Positions 11,402 through 22,900 of a stretch of 64,000 nt of DNA are shown in pieces. The DNA lies in contig CATNEN010000001.1 of NCBI GenBank assembly GCA_950097015.1, forward strand, positions 18,294,501 through 18,358,500, in the 5' to 3' direction. How positions within the stretch are numbered: position 1 is the first letter of the stretch; each line of letters begins with the position of its first letter. The DNA comes from Macrostomum hystrix. Lineage: Eukaryota > Platyhelminthes > Macrostomidae. The notes under the pieces are model-generated. The model was not told the DNA's origin and made no database searches. It saw nothing but the letters and a program-made list of their open reading frames with translations. A program made the position numbers and the translations under genes.

Positions 11402-11892
11402 CTGGGAAAATAGAAGTAGGGGAGATAGAATGGGAGAAAGTAGGGGAGATAGAATGGGAGAAAGTAGGGGAGATAGAATGGGAGAAAGTAGGGGAGATAG
11501 AATGGGAGAAAGTAGTGGAGATAGAATGGGAGAAACTAGGGGAGATAGAATGGGATAAAGTAGTGGAGATAGAATGGGAGAAAGTATGGGAGATAGAATG
11601 GGAGAAAGTAGTGGAGATAGAATGGGAGAAAGTAGGGGAGATAGAATGGGAAAAAGTAGGGGAGATAGAATGGGAAAAGTAGGGGAGATAGAATGGGAGA
11701 AAGTAGGGGAGATAGAATGGGAAAAAGTAGGGGAGATAGAATGGGAGAAAGTAGTGGAGATAGAATGGGAGAAAGTAGGGGAGGTAGAATGGGAGAAACT
11801 AGGGGAGATAGAATGGGAGAAAGTAGGGGAGGTAGAATGGGAGAAACTAGGGGAGGTAGAATGGGAGAAACTAGGGGAGATAGGAGAAAGTG
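11402..11892. repeat. 24-bp purine-rich minisatellite, about 20 copies
   Basis: The unit GGGAGATAGAATGGGAGAAAGTAG is repeated with period 24, with TGGAG, GGGAAAAAG and AAACTAGG variants. The plus strand is almost pure purine plus T. Open frames on both strands here (up to 201 codons) are repeat artefacts. Confidence 0.95.
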
Positions 11893-12344
11893 GGACAAGA
11901 TGATGCAGCCTAGATGAATCTATAACCAATAGAAAGCATCGATGCAAAGTTGATGAAGTATGAAAATTATAGCACGGCGTCATCGTGAAGGAAGCTGGGA
12001 CAGATAAAACAATTTTACAAGCTTTCTAACGAAGGGAATATATGAATATGGCCAAATAGCCCAACAAAGCAATGAGGATTCGAAAAAAACAACAATTTTC
12101 TTTTCCTCCTATTCTCCATACAAGCCAATCGCCTTAAAAAAATAATTAACCAACCACACACCAAACTTAATAGATTTTAATATGCGTTTTAATCTATGCG
12201 ATGTCAAATCAAAATAAAGATGTCAAATGTGCGTGAGTACAAACATGGAAACTCACTTTATAAACACGTTATTCCACTGCTCAATCTGCTGAAGTCCCAA
12301 TTATCTGACTGTAAAATGATTTACTCTCTTTAAATCGGTGAGTC

Positions 12345-12436
12345 AGTCAATCAATCAATCAATCAGTCAATCAATTAACCACTAACCAACCAATCAATTA
12401 ATCAATCAACCAATCAATCGAACAATCAATCAATCA
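12345..12436. repeat. (ATCA)n/(AATC)n microsatellite
   Basis: Degenerate tetranucleotide runs of AATC/AGTC/AACC extend to the edge of the RABL6 reading frame. The last codons of RABL6 (ending DD-stop at 12430) overlap the end of the run, so the 3' UTR starts in simple sequence. Confidence 0.85.
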
Positions 12437-15400
12437 TCATTCAAGAATTTCTCAAGATCGTCCTCGTCGCCGCCAGCAGCTGTAGCGGCAGCGGTCGTCA
12501 CGACACCGGCCACCGTGGCATCGTCAGCCGCAGCTGGACGGTCTGTCACAGCCGGCTCGAAGGTGCTAGAAGTGGGAGGAGGAGGAGGCTGATGAGCAGG
12601 CGCTGGCGAAGGCGCCTGAGCCTTCAAAACTGGCGCTTCCAGATCAGAGTCCTGGTCCTCGGTAGATCCGGAAGCTGCTGACGCTGCAGCTGGCAGATTC
12701 CTCTCGTCATCGGAGTCGATATCCTCAGCGAAGGCCATCACCATGGGGTTGCCATGCTGCTCTTCGTCGTCGCTGTCTTCAACAGGAGCAGCCAGCTGAG
12801 GCCTAGCCTTGGCCTGTCGACTGTCAGGCAAATCTTCGTCGTCTTCCAGGAAGCTGTCGATTTTCCTGCCGGAGTCATCGTCGTCAATTGGCGGCACAAA
12901 ATTGTCGATGGAGGTCAGCGGCTGCGGCGGAGCTGCTGCCCCGGCTGGCTCAGGCCTGGCCGAACCTGTCTGAGCTCGCTGCAGCTGCATCAACATTCTC
13001 TCGCTGCCAGGTATTAGGCGTGGCGGCGGAGCAGCTGGCCTCGATTGTTGATCATCTACCCTAGCAACAGCTGGACTTGGAGTGGCGTCCTTAGCAACGC
13101 CGATTTGCTGGCCATTGTTGCCTTGATCGGAAATCGAACGCTGCTTTGACTGCGGCTGTGTAGGCTGCTGCTGCTGCTGTTGCTGCAGTGCCGGCTGTTC
13201 CTCCGCCCTGGCACGAAGTTGCTGCTGATATCTAGGAATTTCAATAGAAAGAGGTTAGTCCAATTTTAAGTAGTGGCCTTGATTCTAGCTCATCGATTTA
13301 TTAAGACCGGCTACTCTAACGCGAAGCGCTAGAAGTAGCAGAAAATTGCAGTGAATTTTTAAACGAGTATTTAGGTGCTAGTGTGAGTTGTCGCATTGTT
13401 ATCTGTGCTTGCTTCTAGTTCTAGGGAGGGTCGCATAGAAAATGGTACAGGTTGTAAAGCCACACGAATAAAGAGCTCGCCTGACCCTCTCAGCGAACAG
13501 GTCAGGATGGCCGAGCGGTCTAAGGCGCTGCGTTCAGGTCGCAGTCCTCTTCTGAGGGCGTGGGTTCGAATCCCACTTCTGACACCAAATTTTTGTTTCT
13601 TTAAGGGGAAAATTTCTAAGGGATGATAAATATTTTTAATTAGGCGTCAAAGCAATAAAAATACATTTTGTTCAGCGAAAATCTGCCTTACATAGGGATA
13701 ACTAAAACAAAACCCAAGCCGCCTATATGTGTTGAAAAAAACTATGCTTCGAGTCTTGAGTGAATAAAATAGTAGCGTGAATCAAATTATTTTTGCTAAG
13801 TTTAGCACGCTGCACCTCTTCATTTATAGCAAGTTAATTATGCTGGTAATGAATGGTTGCTGTGGAATTTCAACAAACTTTGTAAATTACAAATTAATTA
13901 TCCTTGCATTCTACTTTCCTTCAGCCACTAAGTAGTAACATTTGATCAAAAATGTCTAATTTAATAAATCAAAAGAGACGACATGCGAAGCTGATTAAAA
14001 TTGTGCCACCCAAAATCACTTAATTAGAAGCAGGCCTGAGCAACTACTCAAATTAATAATAACAAAGGATCAGCAAGCCTAAGCTGAATTGCTGAACAAG
14101 CTGAACAACATTGAGAAGATTTTCTAGCCTTTAACCGTTTCAATCGCATCGCATATTTAGAGTTTAATAATTATTCAACTAAAATCTGGGTGAATAAAGA
14201 ATCAGTGAGAAGGCCTACACGGCATCGCTAGTTTTGTCCTCCGTTTGTTTGGCATTAGCACAGCTGCAAAAGTTAATGTAGATTAACAATGATTAGGATT
14301 GGTGCTAAGGTGCAACATGTCTAATTGTCTTCAAAAGGCTGTTAGAATCCGACTGACTCTTGTTTAGAAGAAAATTGCAATAAAAACTACAAATACCCTG
14401 TTAAAAAAGTTGCACATTTGCTTACAATGCTACTATAGTCAGTAGGCGAGTGAACATCGGAGCACAGGAATCACATTATTTTTTTAAATTCTAAAGCGCT
14501 GTTAAGAAAGAGGCACACTAGATGTAGAAGATGAATAATGAATATTATTAAAATTATTACTAGCTCCTACAAAGTTAAGATGCTAAGTAAGAGCGAAAGT
14601 GAAGTACAAGCTCACACTGAAGCTCTCGGCTTGGGTTTAATAGAAGAGATAATGGAATTCAGCCAACAAAATCTTGAAAAAAAATATTTTTTTCTAATTA
14701 TTTGTCGATTCTTAATCACCAATGCTTTTCACTGCGCCCTGCGCATGAAAAGAGTTCGCATCCCATCCTCTCAGATCCTCCCTTCTACTCCCCTCTCCCC
14801 TGTAATCCCCTGCACTCCCACTCCCCTTTGTAATCCCCTGCACTCCCACTCACCCCTGTAATCCCCTGCACTCCCACTCACCCCTGTAATCCCCTGCACT
14901 CCCACTCACCCCTGTAATCCCCTGCACTCCCACTCCCCTTTGTAATCCCCTGCACTCCCACTCACCCCTGTAATCCCCTGCACTCCCACTCCCCTTTGTA
15001 ATCCCCTGCACTCCCACTCACCCCTGTAATCCCCTGCACTCCCACTCACCCCTGTAATCCCCTGCAATCCCACTCACACCTGTAATCCCCTGCACTCCCA
15101 CTCCCCTTTGTAATCCCCTGCACTCCCACTCACCCCTGTAATCCCCTGCACTCCCACTCCCCTTTGTAATCCCCTGCACTCCCACTCACCCCTGTAATCC
15201 CCTGCACTCCCACTCACCCCTGTAATCCCCTGCATTCCCACTCACCCCTGTAATCCCCTGCACTCCCACTCACCCCTGTAATCCCCTGCACTCCCACTCA
15301 CCCCTGTAATCCCCTGCACTCCCACTCACCCCTGTAATCCCCTGCACTCCCACTCCCCTTTGTAATCCCCTGCACTCCCACTCACCCCTGTAATCCTCTG

Positions 15401-17943
15401 CACTCCCACTCACCCCTGTAATCCCCTGCATTCCCACTCACCCCTGTAATCCTCTGCACTCCTACTCACCCCTGTAATCCCCTGCACTCCCACTCACCCC
15501 TGTAATCCCCTGCACTCCCACTCACCCCTGTAATCCCATTTACTCCCACTCACCCCTGAAATCCCCTGCACTCCCACTCACCCCTGTAATCCCCTGCACT
15601 CCCACTCACCTCTGTCCCATTTTTCTCCCATTTTCCATTCTCCCACTTTCCTATTTTCTCTCCTTCTCTCCCATTAATCTCTCAGCCACTTTGTTCATTC
15701 TTACCTCCCCCCATTTTCTCCCCTCCTCTCCTATTTTCTCCCCGTCTATCCCCTCATCCCCCAATTTCTCGCCGCTTCCACACTCTGTCCCGTCTGCTAT
15801 GATTTTCTCCCATCCAATTCCCTCTTCAATTCGCTCCCTTTTTTCTTTCTCTCCCCTCCTCCCCCATTATCAATCCCTCCTCTCCCACTTTCTACTCCTC
15901 TCCAATTCTCCCCCTAGTACTTAAAAATTAAAAATGAACGGGTCATAAAATGCAACTGTTATATTGTTAGAATGCTTTCTAACAAGCCGAACTGAACACG
16001 ATAAGAAACTGACAAAATACGCGAAGAACAGAGTTCTGAAAAAGCAGAAGAGAGGCCAGACATTTTGCCAAAATGTCCATCTTTTCTAATTTACCTGCTC
16101 CGATATAAAGCCAAACTGAAATAATAAGAAAATTTAAGAAAATTAGTTAAAGAAAGGGCAAAATGCTTAGCGCACTACTGGTTTGAGTAGAGTAGCGGCA
16201 ATGCAGATAGCTAATGAGTTTTATTCACCAACCTGTCGTAGGTGTTCTCCTCGCTCTCCTCCTCGAGGTCGAGCTCGAGAATCATGGCATCCATGTCCTC
16301 CTCGTTGGTTCTGAGCTGGGCCAGCAGGCTCTGGCGTTGCAGGTGCAGAAATGGCAGGTTTAGAAATCGGTGAATGTACTTTAGACCGTAGCCATTGCGC
16401 ATAGACGACTCGGCGTAGCGGGTGTATTCCAACGGCCTGCCGCTGTCCGCAATGACAGCTCTGGCTTGAGCCTCCGTCACGCTGCGGTGCTGCGCCAGGT
16501 CCCGACTGTTGGACAGCACCAGCACAGGGAGGCCCTCCGGCACACGGGCGAGCTCCCGCTGCACGTAGGCCAGCGTCCAGGCCTTGGTCATGTCCAGCAC
16601 CAGGATGACACCGTGGCAGCCCTTGTACACGTCAACCCACTGGGCGTCAAGGGCCGGCTCCGAAGGACGGCCGTTGGAGCGGCGGCTTTTGTCCACAACA
16701 TCCCACACCTCTACCTGGGATTAGAAGGGGGAACGGTTGGTTTAGGAAGAGGAATAATGGGATTAAGAGATGGAACAATAGGATTACGAAGTAGAACAAT
16801 AGGATTAGAAAGTCGAACAATAGGATTAGGAAGTGGAACAATAGGATTAGGAAGTAGAACAATAGGATTAGGAAGTAGAACAATAGGATTAGGAAGTGGA
16901 TCAATATGGATTAGGACGTGGAACAATAGGATTAGGAAGTGGAACAATAGGATTAGGAAGTGGATCAATATGGATTAGGAAGTGGAACAATAGGATTACG
17001 AAGTAGAACAATAGGATTAGGAAGTGGAACAATAGGATTAGAAAGTAGAACAATAGGATTAGAAAGTAGAACAATAGGATTAGAAAGTAGAACAATAGGA
17101 TTAGAAAGTAGAAAAATAGGATTAGAAAGTGGAACAATAGGATTAGGAAGTGGAACAATAGGATTAGAAAGTAGAACAATAGGATTAGGAAGTGGAACAA
17201 TAGGATTAGAAAGTAGAACAATAGGATTAGGAAGTGGAACAATAGGATTAGAAAGTAGAACAATAGGATTAGAAAGTAGAACAATAGGATTAGAAAGTAG
17301 AACAATAGGATTAGAAAGTAGAAAAATAGGATTAGAAAGTGGAACAATAGGATTAGGAAGTAGAACAATAGGATTAGGAAGTAGAACAATAGGATTAGGA
17401 AGTAGAACAATAGGATTAGGAAGTGGATCAATATGGATTAGGAAGTGGAACAATAGGAATAGGAAGTGGAACAATAGGATTAGGAAGTGGAGCAATCGGA
17501 TTAGAAAGTGGAACAATATGGATAAGGAAGTGGAACAATCGGATTAGAAAGTGGAACAATATGGATAAGGAAGAGGAACACGGGCAAGAACTCACCTTAA
17601 TAACGTCATCCGTGGTCTTGTAGCTCCAGTGGACAGACACAACTCGAATCTCATCGGAGGGTGTGTAGTTCTCTATAAAGGCCTTGCCCTGCAGTCTGGC
17701 CAGAAGGCAGGTCTTGCCAACATTGGCCTCCCCGCGGATCACAATCTTCATGTTGTACTGGACGCCCCTGGCGAAGCGGCGCTGCAGATGCTGGCCCATC
17801 GGCTGGAAGGCCGGAGCCGTTGGGCAGAGTGGCGGCGACATTGGTGACACGGAGGCCGACGAGGTTGACGATGACTCGTTGACAATAGCGGCGGCATTGG
17901 CTGATGAAGATGATTTGTTCAATAAGCGACTGATAAATGACAT
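12430..17943 (-). CDS. RABL6: Rab-like GTPase RABL6 (RBEL1/PARF), 3 exons
   Basis: RABL6 is a Ras-superfamily GTPase with a long acidic disordered tail, linked in vertebrates to growth control and nucleocytoplasmic partners. Exons are 17943-17596, 16714-16233 and 13231-12430; phases match and give 543 residues (human about 730). Seen in sequence: [20 protein letters not shown] just before the P-loop GEANVGKT (71-78); [12 protein letters not shown] at the first junction; WDVVDK (120-125) as the switch II region; [35 protein letters not shown]; and [21 protein letters not shown]. The tail has [34 protein letters not shown] and a final [12 protein letters not shown], all collinear with the vertebrate protein. 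The basic lysine-rich block of the vertebrate tail is missing, which explains the shorter length. Both introns contain minisatellites. The exon-2 donor is the weak CAG-GTTGGT. Confidence 0.92.
13501..13584 (+). tRNA. tRNA-Leu-CAG: tRNA-Leu(CAG)
   Basis: This is a complete type-II tRNA. The acceptor stem GTCAGGA pairs with TTCTGAC (one G-U), discriminator A. The D-arm/A box is TGGCCGAGCGGTC. The anticodon CAG lies at 13535-13537 in the loop CGTTCAGGTCG, followed by a long variable arm and the B box GGTTCGAATCC. The bases CCA follow the discriminator directly in the genome (13585-13587), and a T5 run at 13590-13594 serves as Pol III terminator. The sequence is close to the animal consensus and there is no intron. 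It lies inside RABL6 intron 2 on the opposite strand. Confidence 0.96.
13590..13594 (+). terminator. Pol III T5 terminator of tRNA-Leu
   Basis: A TTTTT run begins three bases after the encoded CCA, where RNA polymerase III is expected to stop. Confidence 0.8.
13600..14790. other. RABL6 intron 2, unique AT-rich part
   Basis: I see no exon, RNA gene or clear mobile element. Short polyA-type runs and one 107-codon plus-strand frame (14538-14861) that enters the minisatellite are not convincing as genes. Confidence 0.5.
14795..15612. repeat. 28-bp minisatellite in RABL6 intron 2, about 29 copies
   Basis: The unit is CACTCACCCCTGTAATCCCC followed by TGCACTCC, period 28. A CCCCTTTGTAATC variant alternates at intervals. 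A C/T-rich unique tail (15612-15920) follows. The array is confined to the intron between 13232 and 16232. Confidence 0.95.
16725..17575. repeat. 21-bp minisatellite in RABL6 intron 1, about 40 copies
   Basis: The unit AACAATAGGATTAGGAAGTAG is repeated with GGAAGTGG/GAAAGTAG variants and periodic ATCAATATGGATT variants. It fills the intron from 11 bp after the exon-2 acceptor to about 20 bp before the exon-1 donor. All three plus frames and several minus frames stay open because 21 is divisible by three; none is a gene. Confidence 0.95.
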
Positions 17944-18054
17944 TCTCTTTGGCTAGTCTTTGTCGGTGAGGCTTCAAAACATAATGGTCACATTGTTTTC
18001 CGACAGCTGAAACATAGATTGTACATTTGAGTTGTCATTTCCTAAACTTTGGAG

Positions 18055-18690
18055 TGCGATTTCTTGTCTGTGGGATGTGATTTCCCATACTGTGGGATGT
18101 GATTTCCCTAACTGTGGGATGTGATTTCCCATACTGTGGGATGTGATTTCCCTAACTGTGGGATGTGATTTCCCTAACTGTGGGATGTGATTTCCCAAAC
18201 TGTGGGATGTGATTTCCCTAACTGTGGGATGTGATTTCCCTAACTGTGGGGTGTGATTTCCCATACTGTGGGATGTGATTTCCCTAACTGTGGGATGTGA
18301 TTTCCCTAACTGTGGGATGTGATTTCCCAAACTGTGGGATGTGATTTCCCAAACTGTGGGATGTGATTTCCCTAACTGTGGGATGTGATTTCCCATACTG
18401 TGCGATGTGATTTCCCTAACTGTGGGATGTGATTTCCCATACTGTGGGATGTGATTTCCCAATCTGTGGGATGTGATTTCCGTAACTGTGGGATGTGATT
18501 TCCCAAACTGTGGGATGTGATATCCCAAACTGTGGGATGTGATTTCCCAAACTGTGGGATGTGATTTCCCAATCTGTGGGATGTGATTTCCCTAACTGTG
18601 GGATGTGATTTCCCTAACTGTGGGATGTGATTTCCAAACTGTGGGATGTGATTTCCAAACTGTGGGATTTGATTTCCCATACTGTCTATG
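18055..18690. repeat. 22-bp minisatellite upstream of RABL6, about 28 copies
   Basis: The unit TGGGATGTGATTTCCCTAACTG (CCCTAAC, CCCATAC and CCCAAAC variants) runs from about 110 bp 5' of the RABL6 start codon. It may therefore lie in the promoter or the 5' untranslated region. Each unit contains a short GGGA/TCCC inverted pair. Confidence 0.95.
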
Positions 18691-19290
18691 ATGATGAGAT
18701 TACAAATAAATGATCAAAAACAGCTTTAATTAGAATTGGAGATATAAAAGATATAAAAATTGATTGTAGTTGTTTGATCTGTATAAAAAAGCTGCGCAGA
18801 CAGCGGAAAAACAAGAAAAAAATTAGTGAATGATTTCCAAAAATTTACGATAAACAAAGTGTTTCATCATATGCAAAAACGTATTTTGTGAACACAAAAA
18901 TAATTTTTTTAAAGATAATAAATTTATATCGTGAATAGTGATTGATTAATAATTTTAGGCACTTTCAATAAACAAAAAAATTATAATTACTGACAACCTA
19001 GATAAACTTCTAACGCTTTGATTGTTTACTAAGTTAAAGTTAAAATGTTAGAAATCGTTCGCGTTTGTAGATTGAAAACCCTAGGAACGTATTGTACTAG
19101 ACAAGTTGTTATTAAACGCATATGTACCTACTTAATATAAGCCACAAACTCCAGTAGCATTGTCCGTATATAGCAACCTATTTTTAACATTAGTTAGTGT
19201 TTTTTAAGCCCAATAAAAATACTAAAAGCTAAAAAATCACAGCGAAAAATGAAAGATAAATACTGGATGGAATAGAGGCATTAGTTACAG
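18691..19290. other. AT-rich intergenic spacer
   Basis: This spacer separates the RABL6 promoter side from the 3' side of the Caskin-like gene. It has many A runs. No exon, RNA gene or repeat is recognised. Confidence 0.5.
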
Positions 19291-19299
19291 GTGAGTAAT

Positions 19300-19790
19300 T
19301 CTTGATTGTGGTGCAGCGGTTTTGGAATCTCAGTGCTTGGAAAAATCGTATCCTTATCGTTCTCCCAGTTATAACCCCTGTAACAAATTCGGCTGCTTCT
19401 TCAGCGGTTTTTTGTGCAAAATAGGAGTGGAATCTACCAAAATGCCCCCTATCTCGCAAGAGTTAAAGAAACCACCCAGGAAGCAGCCGATGTAACCGTA
19501 AATTGTGCGGAAACCGCCGAAGAATCACCCGAACCAGTGGCCCATGGGACAACCAGAGAATTATTTACGGGCGATTCCTCGGCGGTTTCCGAGCCTGGAA
19601 TCTTCCGAACTGGAGGATTCTTTGGGTGATTCCATTTCGCCACCAAGAAGCACCGAGAAAACGCCCAGTTAAGTAGATTCTAAGCATGGAATCATCCGAT
19701 TGGTATGTTTCCAGCGTTCAGCTGTTTCTTTTTCTGGAAACACCGCAGATTCCAACTGGAATCACCCAAAGAAACATCCCTACTTAACAT
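19300..19790. mobile_element. Foldback sequence with nested inverted repeats (MITE-like)
   Basis: Several inverted pairs nest in this stretch. GGAAACCGCCGAAGAATCACC near 19510 pairs with the GGCGATTCCTCGGCGGTTTCC arm near 19570-19590. TTTGGGTGATTCCA (19621-19634) pairs perfectly with TGGAATCACCCAAA near 19757-19770. TTAAGTAG near 19672 pairs with CTACTTAA near 19780. The GGAATCACCC core recurs four or more times in both orientations. This looks like a nonautonomous foldback element or nested copies. Exact termini and target duplication were not found. Confidence 0.5.
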
Positions 19791-19906
19791 AACTATGAGC
19801 ACATAAGGACAATAGTCAATAAGGACAGGTGTAAATTCAATACAAAGCAATACAATACTTGTGCTCAGAGTATATGATTGAATTAGCTCCGAGTCCAATT
19901 AATCAA

Positions 19907-22900
19907 TCACATGTAGAAGCTGGTCTCGCCAATGACAACGGGCTGAGGCCAGAGCTCCACTCGGGCGCCGAGTCTGTCGCATTCTTGCATCAGCGGGTTG
20001 CAAACCACTGACACGGAATTCGCTGCCCGCTGCCGGCTCTGCTCATCGAGCTCAGAGTCCGCCGACTGTCTAGCAGTGCCGCCGGCTAACAGGGACAGGG
20101 GCTGCCAGTCAGTCAGCGGGGACGAGTCGGGAGACGGTCGCAAGATTGGCCCATCGGAGGCCATTAGGTCGAGCTGCAGGCCACAGACAGTCGATGAAGA
20201 AGAAGCTGATGCAGCAGTCGGGCGAATCCGGGAGCCCCTGGGAGTTGGCACAGGCGATTGGGAACGTAGAGTGTCCAGCTTTTGGACATTGGCTGGCTGA
20301 GATTCGTGCGGTTCGCTATCCTGGACAATGTCCTGATCGATCACGATCAAAGCACCGCTAGTGCGGTCGGACTGGTCCAGAATTGGCTGCTCATCCGTGA
20401 GCACAGGAAGCTGCGAATGACAGCTGGGATATTCCTGGATTGGCTGAGAGTCAGACTTTGGCTCCTCTGTGATTGGCTGGGAGTCAGACTTTGGCTCCTC
20501 TGTGATTGGCTGGGAGTCAGACTTTGGCTCCTTTGTGATTGGCTGAGAGTCAGACTTTGGCTCCTCTGTGATTGGCTGGGAGTCAGACTTTGGCTCCTCT
20601 GTGATTGGCTGGGAGTCAGACTTTGGCTCCTCTGTGATTGGCTGAGAGTCAGACTTTGGCTCGACTGTAATTAGCTGAGTGGCTGCATCATCTGCTATTG
20701 GTTGCGATTCAGATTTCTGTTCACCTGTGATTGGCTGGGAGTCAGAGTTTAGCTCTTCTGTATTTTTATGAGAGTCAGACACGGACTTGTCTTCGATTAG
20801 CTCTTGCTCGGAGTCACTATTCATTGGCTGGGGGTGCAAGATTGGCTCGTCATAGATTGGCTGACACTCTGGTCTCAGCTGCTCCTCAGTTCCTATTGAC
20901 TGAGACATAGGCTCAAAGCTGATTGGTTCCCAAGTTGGGTCGGGGCAATCCGGAAGGCCAAGATCCAGCAGATCACCGCCAAATGTTGACTCCCTGTAAG
21001 CTGTGGGAACAGGCCTGGCCTCAGCAAACTCAGTCAGTAAGTCGACGTCGCCAACAAAGGCACTGGGAGCTGCAGATGAACTAGCCAATGTCTGCTGGTC
21101 CTCATCGATAGAGATAAGCAAATCGCAAGGGACTTCTCCCCCAGTGTCACTGGGCCCACTGCCATTGTCAGCCGGCTTGTCCGAGTCCCCAACCTTCTGC
21201 TGCTGCTCCTCGTTGAACGTCAAGCCGCGCAGATGTAGCGGCGCGGGCGGCCGCTTCGGAGGTGCCTGGCCGGAAGTCGGCGTCAGCAGCATGATGGTGG
21301 CTCGCTGTCGCGGCTTCGCTGACGGCGGCTTCGGCTGATCCTGCTGCTGCATAGTTGCGACTAAGGCAGAGCGTCTCTTAGCAACCGGTGGCGTCTGAGC
21401 AGCCACCTGCGATGTCACGGACAGTGCCAGCTCCTGATGACGCGATCGTCTAGGAGCAGGCCGAGGCGAGGCGCGGCCTTCTCCGCAGCTGTCGCTGTCA
21501 GCCAGCTGGACGGCCGACACCACCGATCTGGGCGGCGGCGGTCGCGCCGGCGGAGGTCGTCGTTCGAGCGGAGCGCCGGCACTAGCGAAGACGCCTCCGC
21601 TGCCAACGCTGACGCTGTCTGGAGCGATATCCGCGCGACAGGCGAGCTCCTCAGCCAGGCGCAGGTGCTCCGGTGAGCCGAGAGAACGCAGCAGATCCAA
21701 CACCTGTCACAATGTGGCCATGGGGGGTGAGTGGCAGAGCATTCTAACAGGTTTGCCTCTCGCACAAAGGTCACTGAGATCGATTCCGTGGCGAGGCCAC
21801 ATTCAGTTGGGGCGCAGCCGCGAAGAGAAGGTTTGGGGGCTTGTCGTGCAATTTATGCTAATAGGCAACAATAAAACTACCTAGCCATTATTGTACAAAG
21901 GGCGGATTTTTAGGCAGCTTCTGAATGCTAAGAGCGTGGGGTGGTGACTGATTAATTGACAGACTAGGCGATGGTGTCCTGTAATTGCCTAGCCTCTCAA
22001 TTCGCGTCAGGGTGTCCATAGTGGCCTATTTCCTCCTATTGTAGCCCTTGAAGGTCCAGCAGTCCGTCTAGATAAAGGTGGGTGACCACCGAAGACGGAG
22101 ATGATGCAGGCAAATTCGGGTGACATGCTGATAAACTTTGAAGGCCTGGCCAGGATTAACTGAGGCACAGTGCTAATTAATAAAGGGGTGTATGAAATAC
22201 ACTTGCGCTTATGGGAAAAACTGACCTTCGGTCAGAACCATCTGGTCCTCCCCAGATGAATTTCTCGACGGTCTGAAGAGCTGGCGAGTTAATTCTTGTT
22301 TCAAAAAATTGTCTCCTGTTACTAACTTTGTAGTTCTACAGTTAATAGAGTACTTAAACCAGCGAACCAAAGCCAATGTGATTGCAAAACAACGAACCGT
22401 TCTGCCGGAGCTGTCCCTGGCGGCGGGGTTAGCGCCAGCCGCCAGCAGCAGCTGCACCGTGGCATGACGCAATCCGGCACTGGCCGCGTGCAGCGCAGTG
22501 CCGCCAACGCTGGAGTTGGCGCTTAAACTGCCGCTGCGAGCGTTCACTCGAAAGCCGGCATCCAGCAGCAGCTGGACAACAGCCGTGTGGCCGCCTCTGG
22601 CAGCTTCTTCAAGCGGCGAGCAGCCGGTGAAGCTGACAACGTCGTACAGGAAGCCACGGCACGCTGGCAGCAGGGCTGCCACAGTTTCAGTGTGGCCTCC
22701 AGCGCAGGCAACATCAAATGGAGTCTGGCCAGCTGTGTTGGGAACCAGCGGACTGGCCTAGCCAAATGAGAGCGATGCAAACCTGTCAGTCTTCGAAGCT
22801 GACCAGACTCTACGAGAAGACCCACATTTAAGGGATCTACAAGCTCATTCCCCACATCCCTCAGCTGGGATCTACAAGTTAAGGGATAAGTTATCTGTCA

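Noticed and set aside
13396-13626. 76-codon frame across the tRNA
   Set aside because: It runs through the tRNA-Leu gene, which fully explains the sequence.
16711-17547. Several frames of 85-195 codons on both strands
   Set aside because: They translate the 21-bp repeat of RABL6 intron 1; multiple frames are open at once.
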